Assembly: GCF_000157895.3 (NCBI RefSeq)
Contig: NC_022663.1
Span: forward strand, 4,650,001-4,714,000
DNA length: 64,000 bases
Source: Mycobacterium kansasii ATCC 12478
GTDB taxonomy: Bacteria; Actinomycetota; Actinomycetes; Mycobacteriales; Mycobacteriaceae
Reading direction: 5' to 3'
The position numbers and the translations under genes were made by a program. Positions 30,148 through 39,741 of this stretch are shown piece after piece; position 1 is the stretch's first letter, and the number at the start of each line of letters is the position of its first letter. The notes beneath the pieces are model-generated. The model worked only from the letters and a program-made list of their open reading frames with translations, was not told the DNA's origin and made no database searches.

Positions 30148-30247
30148 TCGGTATCCGATGCGGCGGAACCGCGGCTGCCTGCGACCCTGGCCGAATTGAG
30201 GCAGCCGCCTCATGCGCGGGCGCGGCCGCGGCGCGGACGATCCAGGT

Positions 30248-30994
30248 ATGAACACATCGCTCACCCCCTTGGATGCCGCCGCGGCCGTCCTGCACGACCC
30301 GGTCCTGCCTGCCGGCGACGACGAACGATTCGTCGGGTTCGGTGTGATGGGCCTCCCGTTCACCAGCGGGCACTACCTTGCCTTGCGGCACTTTCCGATG
30401 ACGTCGTTTTCACCCGGCTACCGGTCGGTGTGGCACCGCGATCCGCAAGGCAGGTGGACGTTTTACGCGACGACGCCGGGTCCGCAGAGCTGCGCCCGCT
30501 ACTTCAGCTCGGTGACCCGCAATGACGCAGTCCAGTGCGAGATCGACGTCGCGTGGGTCACCCCATGGTCGTTGGTCGTCGTGATTCCGGGACTGCTCGA
30601 GTGGCATATCGACATCGGCACCACCTTTGCGACGCGGCTGATGAGCACCGTCGGGGAGCGGCTGCCGGCCGGAGCGTGGACCAACAGTGCGGCTCTGAGC
30701 GTGCTGGGCCGGGCTGCGGGGGCGCTGCTGCGGGCCGGGCAGGTCCGGCTCTCCGGGACCGCGCCGAACGGCCAGCAGTTCATGATCGCCCCCGCGCGGG
30801 TTTGGGCGGTGGCACAGTCGCGCGCCGTTTTGCGCGGCGTGGACCTCGGACCGGTGGGACCGCTGCAGCGGCAGCTGCGGCTCGCCGGTTTCCGGCCCCC
30901 GCAGCGGGGTCTGTTCGTCGTGGGCTCAGGGCATTTCGAAACGTTCGACCCGGGACGCCATGATGCCGTCAACGGCACCGTCTCGATCCGGTGA
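30248..30994 (+). CDS. Hypothetical protein (248 aa)
   Basis: No family recognised. It is mostly beta-rich, with phrases such as GFGVMGLPFTSGHYLALRHFP and WTFYATTPGPQSCARYFSS; there is no signal peptide or transmembrane helix that I trust, though VVVIPGLLEWHIDIGTTFA is moderately hydrophobic. Start ATG at 30248. It ends 18 bases before the HD-GYP regulator and may share its transcript. Confidence 0.6.
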   Translation: MNTSLTPLDAAAAVLHDPVLPAGDDERFVGFGVMGLPFTSGHYLALRHFPMTSFSPGYRSVWHRDPQGRWTFYATTPGPQSCARYFSSVTRNDAVQCEIDVAWVTPWSLVVVIPGLLEWHIDIGTTFATRLMSTVGERLPAGAWTNSAALSVLGRAAGALLRAGQVRLSGTAPNGQQFMIAPARVWAVAQSRAVLRGVDLGPVGPLQRQLRLAGFRPPQRGLFVVGSGHFETFDPGRHDAVNGTVSIR

Positions 30995-31012
30995 CCAGTG
31001 CACAATGAGTCC

Positions 31013-32599
31013 ATGACATCTCGGGCGTCCCAACCAGAACGTCCGAGACAGTCGGATGCGGAACTGCCGACCCGTGCGGAGCTGCTGGCGGCGCTGTCCG
31101 TCGCGATCGATCTCGGCTTGGGCCAGCCGGCCGAACACATGCTGCGGTCCGCGCTGATTGCGACCAGACTGGCCGATCGACTCGGGCTCAGCAGGCAGCA
31201 GCGGGATTCCACCTACTACGCGACCCTGATCATGTGGATCGGGTGCCACGCCGACTCGCATGAGTACGCGCGGTGGTTCGGCGACGACATTGCCGTCCGC
31301 CACGACTCCTATCTGGTCGACTGGTCGGGGTTGCCGTATCTGCGTTTCCTTGCGGCCAACGTGGGTCGCGGTCAGCCGCTGGTGCACCGGCTCAGCACGA
31401 TGGCGACGCTCTTCATCAACGCGCGCGGCCACATATCCCAATTGATCCACTCGCACTGCACATCTGCGGCCCTGCTGGCGGATCGAATCGGCCTGGACCC
31501 CACCGTGCAAGCCGCGGTGGCGTTCACGTTCGAACGCTACGACGGGGGAGGGTTGCCCACGGGCGTCTGCGGTGACGCCATCCCGATCCAGATGCGCGTC
31601 GCGCAGCTCGCCGACATGGTGGAGGTTCACCACCGCGCCTACGGTGTCGAGGGTGCCGTCGCCATGGCTCGCAGCAGGCGGGGCGGGCAATTCGATCCCG
31701 AGGTGGTCGACACGTTTGTCAACCATGCAGACGCGATCCTGGCCGGCCCGCCCACCGGTGATGCATGGGCGGCGGCCCTGCGAGCCTCGCCAGATCACCA
31801 GCGGCCGCTGGACGACCAGTCCCTGGACGCGCTGCTCGTCGCACTGGGCGACTTCGTCGACTTGAAATGCCCATTCACGCTGGGACATTCGCGAACAGTG
31901 GCCCGGCTGGCGGGTGACGCCGCAGTCGCCGCCGGGCTCGATGCGGACGCGGCGGTGCTGACCCGGCGTGCGGGCCACGTTCACGATCTGGGCCGCATCG
32001 GAGTTTCCAATCAGATCTGGTCCAAACAGGGTCCGCTGAGCGCGGCGGAGTTCGAGCGAGTCCGGTTGCATCCGTACTTCACGGTGCGGATCCTCAACCA
32101 GGTTCCCGGGCTCCGGAAGTTGGCCGAGGTTGCCGGCAATCACCACGAACGCCTCGACGGCTCGGGATACCCCCGTGGGCTGGCCGAATCCGCGCTGAGC
32201 TTGCCGGACCGCGTTCTGGCAGCCGCGGTCAGCTACCAATGCGCTTGTGAGCCAAGGCCATATCGTGAACAGCTGACGCCGGAGTCGGCAACCCGGCGGC
32301 TGCGGCGCCAGGTGCAAGCCGGTGAACTCGACGCCGTCGCCGCCGAGGCAGTGCTGCACGCCGCGGGACACCGTGCCGACCGGTCGAGTCTGCGCCCGCA
32401 CGGGCTCACGCCCCGGGAGGTCGAAGTGCTCTGCCTGGTCGCCCGTGGCGCGTCCAACAAAGAGATCGCCGCGGCCCTGGTGATCAGCGAAAAAACCGCC
32501 CGCAACCACGTGGAGCGGACCTACGCCAAGATCGGGGTGACCAACCGCATCGGCGCCAGCATGTACGCGCTCCGGAATGGCCTAGTCAATAATGACTAG
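31013..32599 (+). CDS. Tandem HD-GYP-type phosphohydrolase with C-terminal LuxR helix-turn-helix (528 aa)
   Basis: Two HD-like halves are followed by a DNA-binding domain. The first half (about 25-215) has a degenerate HD region (WIGCHADSHEY) but keeps a GYP-like FERYDGGGLP. The second (about 275-410) has HSRTVARLAG, HVHDLGRIGV and HHERLDGSGYP (376-386), the HD-GYP pattern of cyclic-di-GMP phosphodiesterases. Residues 464-528 are a LuxR/NarL domain (LTPREVEVLCLVARGASNKEIA). A second-messenger enzyme joined to a transcription factor is inferred. The ATG at 31013 is chosen; a GTG at 30998 is possible. Confidence 0.8.
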   Translation: MTSRASQPERPRQSDAELPTRAELLAALSVAIDLGLGQPAEHMLRSALIATRLADRLGLSRQQRDSTYYATLIMWIGCHADSHEYARWFGDDIAVRHDSYLVDWSGLPYLRFLAANVGRGQPLVHRLSTMATLFINARGHISQLIHSHCTSAALLADRIGLDPTVQAAVAFTFERYDGGGLPTGVCGDAIPIQMRVAQLADMVEVHHRAYGVEGAVAMARSRRGGQFDPEVVDTFVNHADAILAGPPTGDAWAAALRASPDHQRPLDDQSLDALLVALGDFVDLKCPFTLGHSRTVARLAGDAAVAAGLDADAAVLTRRAGHVHDLGRIGVSNQIWSKQGPLSAAEFERVRLHPYFTVRILNQVPGLRKLAEVAGNHHERLDGSGYPRGLAESALSLPDRVLAAAVSYQCACEPRPYREQLTPESATRRLRRQVQAGELDAVAAEAVLHAAGHRADRSSLRPHGLTPREVEVLCLVARGASNKEIAAALVISEKTARNHVERTYAKIGVTNRIGASMYALRNGLVNND

Positions 32600-32667
32600 G
32601 CCCCACTCGGCGAACTTGAGGCAATTGACCTATAGGCGAAACCGCCTGCGCCGCGGACACTTAACCC

Positions 32668-33423
32668 ATGAAGCGATTCCTGATCATCGGCTACGGCGCC
32701 ATGAGCTACCTGATATTTGTGGTGGCCTTCTTGTATGCGATCGGTTTCGTCGGCAACATCGTGGTGCCACGGACCGTCGACCACGCGGTCACCGCATCGA
32801 CCGGCCAGGCGGTCGCGGTCAACGTGGTGCTACTGGGCGCCTTCGCGGTCCAGCACAGCGTGATGGCGCGGCCGGCGTTCAAGCGGTGGTGGACACGATT
32901 CGTGCCGCAGCCGATTGAGCGCAGCACCTACGTGTTGCTGTCGAGTGCGGTGCTGCTGTTGCTGTACTGGCAGTGGCGAACGATGCCCGCGGTCATCTGG
33001 GACGTGCGGCAGCCGGCCGCCCGTGTGGTGTTGTGGGTCGTGTTCTGGTTCGGGTGGGCGATCGTTTTCGCGTCGACGTTCATGATCAACCACTTCGACC
33101 TGGTTGGCCTTCGGCAGGTGTATCTGGCTTGGCGCGCAAAGCCGTACACGGAGGTCGGCTTCCGCGCCCGGCTGCTCTACCGGGTGGTGCGTCACCCACT
33201 CATGCTCGGTTTCATCATCGCCTTCTGGGCGGCGCCCACCATGACAGCGGGGCACCTGCTCTTCTCGATCGCTACGACGGGCTACATCCTGATCGCGTTG
33301 CAGTTGGAAGAGAGCGACCTGACGGCGGCGCTGGGTGACCGGTACCGGAATTACCGACGCACTGTGCCCATGTTGTTTCCCAGGCCTCGTCGGTTGTCGA
33401 CCAAAACGGCTGCCCAGCAGTAG
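32668..33423 (+). CDS. mddA: Methanethiol S-methyltransferase MddA (NnrU/ICMT-like membrane protein, 251 aa)
   Basis: Five to six hydrophobic helices, with the C-terminal methyltransferase-type signature RHPLMLGFIIAFW and a final LEESDLTAALGDRYRNYRR, are the MddA/NnrU pattern. In the family the enzyme methylates methanethiol to dimethyl sulfide using SAM. By position it is the Rv3238c orthologue. It is the last backbone gene before the island. Start ATG at 32668. Confidence 0.82.
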   Translation: MKRFLIIGYGAMSYLIFVVAFLYAIGFVGNIVVPRTVDHAVTASTGQAVAVNVVLLGAFAVQHSVMARPAFKRWWTRFVPQPIERSTYVLLSSAVLLLLYWQWRTMPAVIWDVRQPAARVVLWVVFWFGWAIVFASTFMINHFDLVGLRQVYLAWRAKPYTEVGFRARLLYRVVRHPLMLGFIIAFWAAPTMTAGHLLFSIATTGYILIALQLEESDLTAALGDRYRNYRRTVPMLFPRPRRLSTKTAAQQ

Positions 33424-33873
33424 CTTTGGCCTGTATGATCGCTGAATAGTCGCGATTGGTGCCGGCCGGCTATCCGCAGTCGGGTTGCGACCGCATCACG
33501 CCAACCCGCTTCGGAGCCGGGTTCGTCGCTCCCGATTTGATTCGGGGAGACCTGATGCTCACTGCATGATGGGCACCAACCGAGCGCACAACACGAGATT
33601 TCCATGTCGAAGACCGGTGAGGAGCCACTGAACCTGTGAGACGCTCGCGCCGGAAGTGTCTTTCAGAAGACGGTTGGTTGACGCCTGAACAACATTAATC
33701 ATCCCAGTTCGAAAGGGGCTTTTCTCATTTCGACTCCCCACGTCGAAGCATTTCGTCCACGCATTGAGAATTAGATACTGGTAATCTACCGGATGGCGGG
33801 ACGAATACTTTTATTTGGCCCGTGAGGCGATGCCGAAGTTTAGGGCAACCCTGAAATTCAACGATTTTCTTTG
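33424..33873. other. 450-base gene-free left border of the island
   Basis: No supported gene. Base composition drops visibly (AT-rich runs near 33690-33860) compared with the backbone. I see no tRNA gene and no obvious direct repeat shared with the right border near 47.0-47.3 kb, so the attachment site is not defined. Confidence 0.5.
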
Positions 33874-34440
33874 TCAATCTTCGGGCCAGTACTTCGACGC
33901 AAACATAAACAGCCCCCAGCTGAATGCCGCACCGTGGCGCTCTCCATTCCAGGGAAATTCGTACTCTTCGTGGGAGGGGAGAAGTTTGTCGAACAGGGTC
34001 CACTTGAGGCCACCCGTCAAGGGGCCAAACTGTTTCGTGAACTCATCGATGTCCATGCTCCAGGGGGGCAACTCGGTTGGCGAATCGACCCGGGATAAAT
34101 CGCTCCTCGTGTGCCAGTACCGCGCCGACTCAAGCACTCCTTCTTCACTGGCGGTCGCGGTGAATTCAAATCCAGGCCACAGTACGCTGCTGTATTCCAG
34201 TGATTTCGAGGACTGGCCTCCCAGGCCCAGCAGCTTCTTCATGTTTTCGAAACGAGAGGCTTCGTCGCCAAGAGCTTCGGATACCCGCTCATGTATGCGT
34301 TGTGCGTCCGCGACGGAAAACCCGTGTTCGGCTAGCTTGTTTTCTAGCAGCTTCGCATTCTTGTTGACCATTCGTATCTTCATTGTCATGAGTAGGTGGA
34401 CCTCGAAGTCGAGTATCTCAGAAACCGAAGATGTATTCAT
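33874..34440 (-). CDS. Hypothetical protein downstream of the barstar gene (188 aa)
   Basis: I recognise no family. It has an N-terminal helical, charged part (NKNAKLLENKLAEHGFSVADAQRIHERVSEALGD) and a tryptophan-rich C-terminal part ending SWGLFMFASKYWPED. Its A+T content is clearly above the backbone, indicating foreign origin. It is the third gene of the minus-strand cassette toxin, barstar, this gene; such positions often hold further immunity proteins. That is inference. ATG at 34440; MTMKIRM 17 codons in is an alternative start. Confidence 0.6.
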   Translation of the reverse strand: MNTSSVSEILDFEVHLLMTMKIRMVNKNAKLLENKLAEHGFSVADAQRIHERVSEALGDEASRFENMKKLLGLGGQSSKSLEYSSVLWPGFEFTATASEEGVLESARYWHTRSDLSRVDSPTELPPWSMDIDEFTKQFGPLTGGLKWTLFDKLLPSHEEYEFPWNGERHGAAFSWGLFMFASKYWPED

Positions 34441-34451
34441 CGCTTATTCCT

Positions 34452-34586
34452 TCATTTGCCGAGGTAAGGCAAGAATTGGGTAAGGTCGCCCTTGAACACA
34501 GCAACCGAACCGTCAGGATGTACCGTTAGTGCTTCCCAAGAACTTTCTTCGCTGGTATCGAGCTGGAGAAGCTCGGCGTGTCGAGT
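34452..34586 (-). other. In-frame open segment after the barstar stop codon
   Basis: Directly after the barstar TGA the same frame stays open for 44 codons and reads HAELLQLDTSEESSWEALTV followed by HPDGSVAVFKGDLTQFLPYLGK, then stops. This looks like the C-terminal end of a protein, not noise. It could be a remnant of another immunity gene or a tail cut off by a nonsense change. Confidence 0.4.
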
Positions 34587-35084
34587 TCAAACCGAAACTG
34601 TCACGACCTGGATGCCGGCGGTTAGCCAGCGTTGGCGAACTTCATTGAGGTGATCGGTGGGAGCGGAAAGCAATAGGCCGAATGCCGCTGGCGGATCAGC
34701 TTCGTCACGGTAGTAATCCCGATAGAACGGTATTGACTTGGCGAACCAAGGAAAAACGTCGGGTTGTTCAACCAGCAGCAAGTGCGCATCGGTGATATCA
34801 GTAAGGTACCCGGGAGCCGGTGGCTTACCCTCAGCTGTATTAATCATGTTGTCCAAGTCGCGCATAAAGTCATCGAATGCAGCCGCGTTGCGCCCGAACC
34901 ACGGCGGGAAGTGCCACACTTCGGCGAAGGTGTTGAAGAGCGCATCGAGCGTTTTGACGTGCGATCCGTCGACTGTTCGGAGCTCGACACCGTCCGGAGG
35001 TGCCAAAGCCGATGCAGTCGCGGTGTGCACACCGACGCATGCCCCGTGGCCGGCGGCCCCTAAGACGAATTCGTCTAAATTCAC
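34587..35084 (-). CDS. Barstar-family immunity protein (165 aa)
   Basis: The core VELRTVDGSHVKTLDALFNTFA followed by EVWHFPPWFGRNAAAFDDFMRDLDNM matches barstar, the protein inhibitor of barnase RNase. The helix that plugs the RNase active site keeps the equivalent of Asp39 but shows Ala where barstar has Asp35. It is longer than barstar (about 90 aa) at both ends. The gene starts 15 bases after the stop of the barnase-type toxin gene, on the same strand, as expected for a toxin-immunity pair. Confidence 0.82.
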   Translation of the reverse strand: MNLDEFVLGAAGHGACVGVHTATASALAPPDGVELRTVDGSHVKTLDALFNTFAEVWHFPPWFGRNAAAFDDFMRDLDNMINTAEGKPPAPGYLTDITDAHLLLVEQPDVFPWFAKSIPFYRDYYRDEADPPAAFGLLLSAPTDHLNEVRQRWLTAGIQVVTVSV

Positions 35085-35099
35085 AGTTCGTGTTCCTCG

Positions 35100-36689
35100 C
35101 TAACGAATCCGATGAAATGTGCCGTAATGGTCAGTGGTGTACCACGCGGATCCGTCACTTCCGGTGACTATTCGCTCATCGTCGCGGTCCTGGTCGGGCA
35201 CCCTAGGGTTGACGTCCCACGCCTGATAGGTAATTGGCTCGCCAGAAGCGTCCGTCGTGGGCAAGGGATGCTGTCCGTCAGGTGTAACGTTTCGAAACAC
35301 GCTGCCGCCCTTAGTGCCCGGGGCATTCGCCGCCTGAGGCCATCTGCCCGAATCTATTTGGTTCAGCGTGCTTTGTACATTCTGCGGTACTTGCGGTTCG
35401 CTCCCTGCGGCAGTTGTTTGCCTCGGTTGTTGTGGTGCGGGTTGTGTCCAGTATGGGATGTCGGCGCGTTTGGCGTCGTTGGCGGGTGTGTATTGTGCGT
35501 TGGCCGCATTTAATTGGCGCTCGAGTTGGGTCTTTAAGGTGTTGTTATACCAGGCTTCTTGGTTATAAGCCTGAACCGCGTTCCAATCGGAAGGGTTGGG
35601 CGGGTTCAGATTGTGGTGGTCGATGTCGTTTGTCAACTTGTTGTAGGCGTCTCGTGTCGCTTGCAGCGATGGCGGGGGCGGTGGGCTGGCCCAGGGCGGA
35701 ATGGGGGGCTGCCCCAGCGGCGGTTTGCCTGGCGGCGGAGACGGTGGCGGCGGAATCGGTGGGTGCGGTGCAAGCGGTGGCAGCATTGGTGGCGCTTGGG
35801 GTGCCGGGCCCGCTGCTTGGTCCAGCATCTGGGCGCCGGGGCTCCCGGAGCCGTTAGGACCGTCGCTACCGGTGGGGGGACCGGGTGCGTCGCCAGGTGG
35901 TGTAGCCGGGTAGGGGGTCGGTGGCGGGGGCGCCGCAGGTTGGGGTGGGGAGTTGAGGGTGTGGGCAGTGTCGCTGAGGTCGAGGGGGGGCGATGGTGAC
36001 GACGCGCCGCCGGGTCGTGGTGGTTGTGGGTGGACGTAGGCGAACGGCTGCACCGTCGAGTTCGGCGCGGCGGTGACCGGACTGTGCAGCGTAGCGGTGG
36101 TGAGCATGCCGGCGGGTGCGCCGATACCGGGTCGCTTCACCGCTGGCGGGCTGAAACCGTTACCGGAGGGCCGGATGTAGCTGGTTAAACCCGCACCGGG
36201 ATAGCCGCTGACCACACCGGCTGATCTCGGGTGTGATCCCGCAGTCGGGGTCAGGGTGCCCGCGCGGGTCTGCAGCGCCTCCGCCAGTTGCGACGAGGCC
36301 AGCCCATCGCCGCCGGGGGTGGTCGCTGTCGGCGCGGCAAGTGGCCCGGCCGGCGAGTGCGGCGCGAACATCCCCACCGGGGCGCGCGGCACCCCAGTTG
36401 TGTGGCCAGGTGGTTGGGTGCCCGCCAACGCGGCGGTATTCGGTGGTGTTGGCGGTGAATCCGGTGCGCTGGCTGATGGGGCTGCACGTTGTAGCGCCGC
36501 GGCAGCGGCCTGTGGGGCGGCCATCGCTGGGGGGATGACTGCGTGGGCGGCTTGCTCGCTGGCCTGCATGGTTGCCCCGGCCGCGCTGAGGGCCGCGGTT
36601 TCGGTCAGCCCCGCCGCTACGGCAGCCGGCGACCCTCCGGACACCGCCGGGGGAAACGGCACCATGATCGCCTCCGCGGCCGCGCGCAA
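35100..36689 (-). CDS. Proline-rich polymorphic toxin with C-terminal barnase-type RNase domain (about 529 aa, 5' end probably lost)
   Basis: Three parts: an Ala-rich helical N-terminal segment (1-70), a long Pro/Gly/Ser-rich linker (about 70-370), then a short helical segment and a C-terminal microbial-RNase domain (437-529). That domain has GTKGGSVFRN, DERIVTGSDGSAWYTTDHYGTFHRIR with Arg506 and His521 at barnase Arg83 and His102 positions. The general base Glu73 of barnase corresponds to Ala490 (codon GCG at 35220-35222). The only start is a TTG at 36689; the coding frame continues upstream without a start, so the N-terminus looks truncated. It is probably exported by type VII secretion. 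Confidence 0.75.
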   Translation of the reverse strand: MRAAAEAIMVPFPPAVSGGSPAAVAAGLTETAALSAAGATMQASEQAAHAVIPPAMAAPQAAAAALQRAAPSASAPDSPPTPPNTAALAGTQPPGHTTGVPRAPVGMFAPHSPAGPLAAPTATTPGGDGLASSQLAEALQTRAGTLTPTAGSHPRSAGVVSGYPGAGLTSYIRPSGNGFSPPAVKRPGIGAPAGMLTTATLHSPVTAAPNSTVQPFAYVHPQPPRPGGASSPSPPLDLSDTAHTLNSPPQPAAPPPPTPYPATPPGDAPGPPTGSDGPNGSGSPGAQMLDQAAGPAPQAPPMLPPLAPHPPIPPPPSPPPGKPPLGQPPIPPWASPPPPPSLQATRDAYNKLTNDIDHHNLNPPNPSDWNAVQAYNQEAWYNNTLKTQLERQLNAANAQYTPANDAKRADIPYWTQPAPQQPRQTTAAGSEPQVPQNVQSTLNQIDSGRWPQAANAPGTKGGSVFRNVTPDGQHPLPTTDASGEPITYQAWDVNPRVPDQDRDDERIVTGSDGSAWYTTDHYGTFHRIR

Positions 36690-36736
36690 CGCCGCCCCGT
36701 AGGCCGCGCCCGCAGCCGCGTTGCGGGGCCCATAAG

Positions 36737-39414
36737 GTGGCCGAACTTGTGGGTTTGACCGATGAACAGCGCGCGGGTGGGCTGGCCGATTTAGACGTTG
36801 TGCAGCGCTGGCTCGACGACGGAATCGCTCCCAACGGCGCCCGCGGCCGGCGCTTCGCCGCCGGCGACAACCACGGCGTGGATCTGACGTTTTGCGCGCC
36901 GAAAAGCCTCAGTCTGGTGCGCGCCTACGGCGCCGACGTCATGCAAAAGGCCGTCCTCGACGCGCACAACACGGGGGTGCGCGAGGCCCTGGAATACGTC
37001 CATCAACACGCCGGCTACACCCGTGTGCACAACACCACCAGCGGCAAAAAGGATCTGCAACGGCTGCCGGGTTTGGTGGCCGTCGCCTCCCACCACGAGA
37101 CCAGCCGCGCAGGTGATCCGCACCTGCACACCCACGTCATCTTGCCCAACAAACAGGCGCGGGTGGACGGCACGCTGGCCGCGGTGGACACCGACTCGTT
37201 GTGGCACGAATCCAAAGCGGGTGGGGTGATCTATCAAGCCACGATGCGCCGCGAGATGGCGCAATCAGTTGGCGCGGAATGGGGTCCAGTCGACCCGCAC
37301 ACGGGGATGGCCGAACTGGTCGGCGTCGACCCGGCGGTGATCAAAGCTCACTCCCAGCGCAGCACGCAGCTGCGGGAATGGGCCGACTGCAACCTCGAAC
37401 TCATCGACGGCCAACCCACCCCGGCGCAGCTGGCGGCCGCGCAAAAAGCCACCCGGCCGCGCAAGCCGGAAGGCTTGTCCTGGGGTGAATTACGACGCCA
37501 ATGGCACGGTGATCCGCGCGGTTTTCGCGTCGATACCGAGGCCCAACGACAAGCCCGCAGTAAGCGCCGCGCAGCGCCGACCACCTTCGGCGCCGTATCG
37601 CCGAGATCGCCGCCGGCATCGACAAGCCCGCGTTCACCCGCGCCGACCTGGTGGAAATCATCGGCGCGCAACTACCGATCGAGGTCGACGGAGATGAGCG
37701 CTCCCCTCGCGAACAGATCGAAGCAGCGGTCGACGAGATCGCGATCCGAGTCAGCGAACCGCGCGCCGCCCATCACCGCGAAGGCCACGAGCGCTACACC
37801 ATCGACCTGGTGCTCGCCGAGGAGCGCCAGCTCCTCAACATGGTCGATATTCGCGATGACCGCGCCGTTGTGCGGGTTACCGAGGCGGACACGGACGGGC
37901 TATCAGCCGATCAACAACAAGCGGTCACCGCCCTGGCCGAATCCCCGTGGCTGGTACAGCCTTTGGCCGCGCCCGCCGGCGCCGGCAAGACCCATTCCCT
38001 CAAAGCGTTACGCACCGCCGCCCACCGCGGCGGCCGCACCGTGGTCGTGCTCGCGCCCCAAGGCCGCGCTGTCGACGTGGCGATCAACGAGTGCGCCGGC
38101 GACGAGGGCTACACCGTGGACAAGGCCCTCCTCGAGCTACGCAACGGGCGGTTAAGACTCGATCACCGCAACATCGTGGTCGTCGACGAAGCCGGCCTCA
38201 TCGGCAACAACCAGCTGCGTGACCTGCTGGAGTACACCACCGGCTCCGGGACGAAGACCCTGCTCGTTGGAGACGCTCACCAGCTGGCGCCGGTGCGTAA
38301 ACGCGGCGGTATGTTCGAGCAACTGTGCGCCGATCTGCCTTGGTCCCAACGCCTTTCGGAAGTCTGGCGGATGCTCGACCCCGAAGAACGCACCGCATCG
38401 CTCGCGTTACGCAACGGCGGCCCCAAACCATTGCGGCGCGCCATCGCGTGGTATCGCGATCACGACCGGCTGCGCTGCGGCGATGAAGTCACCATGGCCC
38501 ACGACGCGCTGGAGGCCTACCGCGCCGATGTGGCCGCCGGCAAAGACCCGCTGCTCATGCCCGACAAGTGGGAACTGTGCGACGCACTGAACAAGCAGAT
38601 TCACAACGACAACGTTGCTGCGGACGCCCCTACCGTCACCGCCGCCCGCGATCACCACATCGGCGCCGGGGACACCATCGTCACCCGCCACAACGACGCC
38701 ACGATCACGGTCGGTATCCGGGACGAACACGGCCAGCCCGCGGTGAGCAAGACCGCATCGCAGGTGCGCAACGGTCAGCGCTGGATCGTCGAAGCAGTCG
38801 ACACCGCCCGTCAGACAATCCTCGCCCGCCGCATCGGTGATGACGCCGTGGCCATCCTCGGCGGCGACTACCTACGTGAACACGTCCACCATGGGTATGC
38901 CGTCACGCTGCAATCCGAACAGGGTGACACCGGGCAAACCGCATACCCCATCGTCAGCGCGCGCACCGACCGCAAATCGCTGTACACGGGCCTGACCCGC
39001 GGCCGCGAAATGAACCGCGTATTCATCTACGACAAGATCGCCGGGGAAGGCGACCACGAACACGCCGAACCGGCCCCCGGTGTACACCAGGCCCGCCGCG
39101 GTGACAGCCACCAGGCTGCCGAACTCGTGCGCGCCATCACCGGCCGCGACAACCGGCCCCAAACCGTCCACCAAGTCGCCGCGGCAACCGACCGCGGCCG
39201 GCTTCCCGACCGGGTAGCCCGGTTCACCGCCAAACGCGACCACGACCTCGCGCGCCGCCGCGGCGCCCACCGGGCCTGGTCCGACCACCAAGCCAGCGAG
39301 CACGCCGAGCGGAACCGCTGGATGCGCGAATACCGTGACCGCAGCACCGACCAGACACACAAGGCCCGCACCCGCCAACGGAGCAGCGACACCGGCTACG
39401 ACCTCGGACTGTAG
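36737..39414 (+). pseudogene. MobF/TraA-type conjugative relaxase-helicase, N-terminally truncated and frameshifted
   Basis: Relaxases nick plasmid DNA at oriT and lead transfer. From 36737 the first frame gives the relaxase domain: DLTFCAPKSLSLV, then the three-histidine metal site HHETSRAGDPHLHTHV (119-134). The catalytic tyrosines, which should lie upstream, are absent. Near 37575-37590 the protein shifts to another frame, which continues as RRRIAEIAAGIDKPAFTRAD and the helicase with Walker A APAGAGKTHSL, DEAGLIG and a C-terminal GLTRGREMNRVFIY. The second frame ends at 39414. Non-functional as read. Confidence 0.82.
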
Positions 39415-39741
39415 AACGGGTGCCGGGCGGCTATTCGACGCAATGGACGGCGATGACGATGCCAGACCAGCTCGGGCGTTCATCGTTTCCGCTATGACGC
39501 CACCGGCCTACGAGGCAAACGCATGCGACTGCTCGATGACCTCTCCACCAGTGATGCCGGCCATCCGCAGGAAGCCCTGATCGGCATAACCGATGTCATC
39601 TGTCTCGACGACACCCCGAACGTCATGCACGACCTACGTGTAGCCTCGGCGAGCGGGTTGCCGGGAGGGCAAGCCGTGCGGAGTCTTATCCGACAAAACC
39701 TGAGGGGTGCTTGCCGCCTGGTTGGGCTACCCTTGCCCCTT
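39415..39741. other. 327-base region after the relaxase, no clear gene
   Basis: Short open frames exist, one reading FRYDATGLRGKRMRLLDDLS around 39480-39550, but I recognise nothing and composition gives no clear coding frame. It may be a decayed fragment. Confidence 0.4.

Noticed and set aside
33424..33873. tRNA or attachment site at the left island border
   Set aside because: No cloverleaf-capable sequence found and no matching direct repeat at the right border.
36160..36870. Minus-strand frame overlapping the toxin N-terminal region
   Set aside because: Different frame from the toxin, Arg/Gly-rich, crosses the relaxase start; a shadow.
37591..38155. Continuation of the first relaxase frame past the frameshift
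   Set aside because: The sequence turns into Ser/Arg/Pro-rich nonsense while the helicase is readable in another frame.
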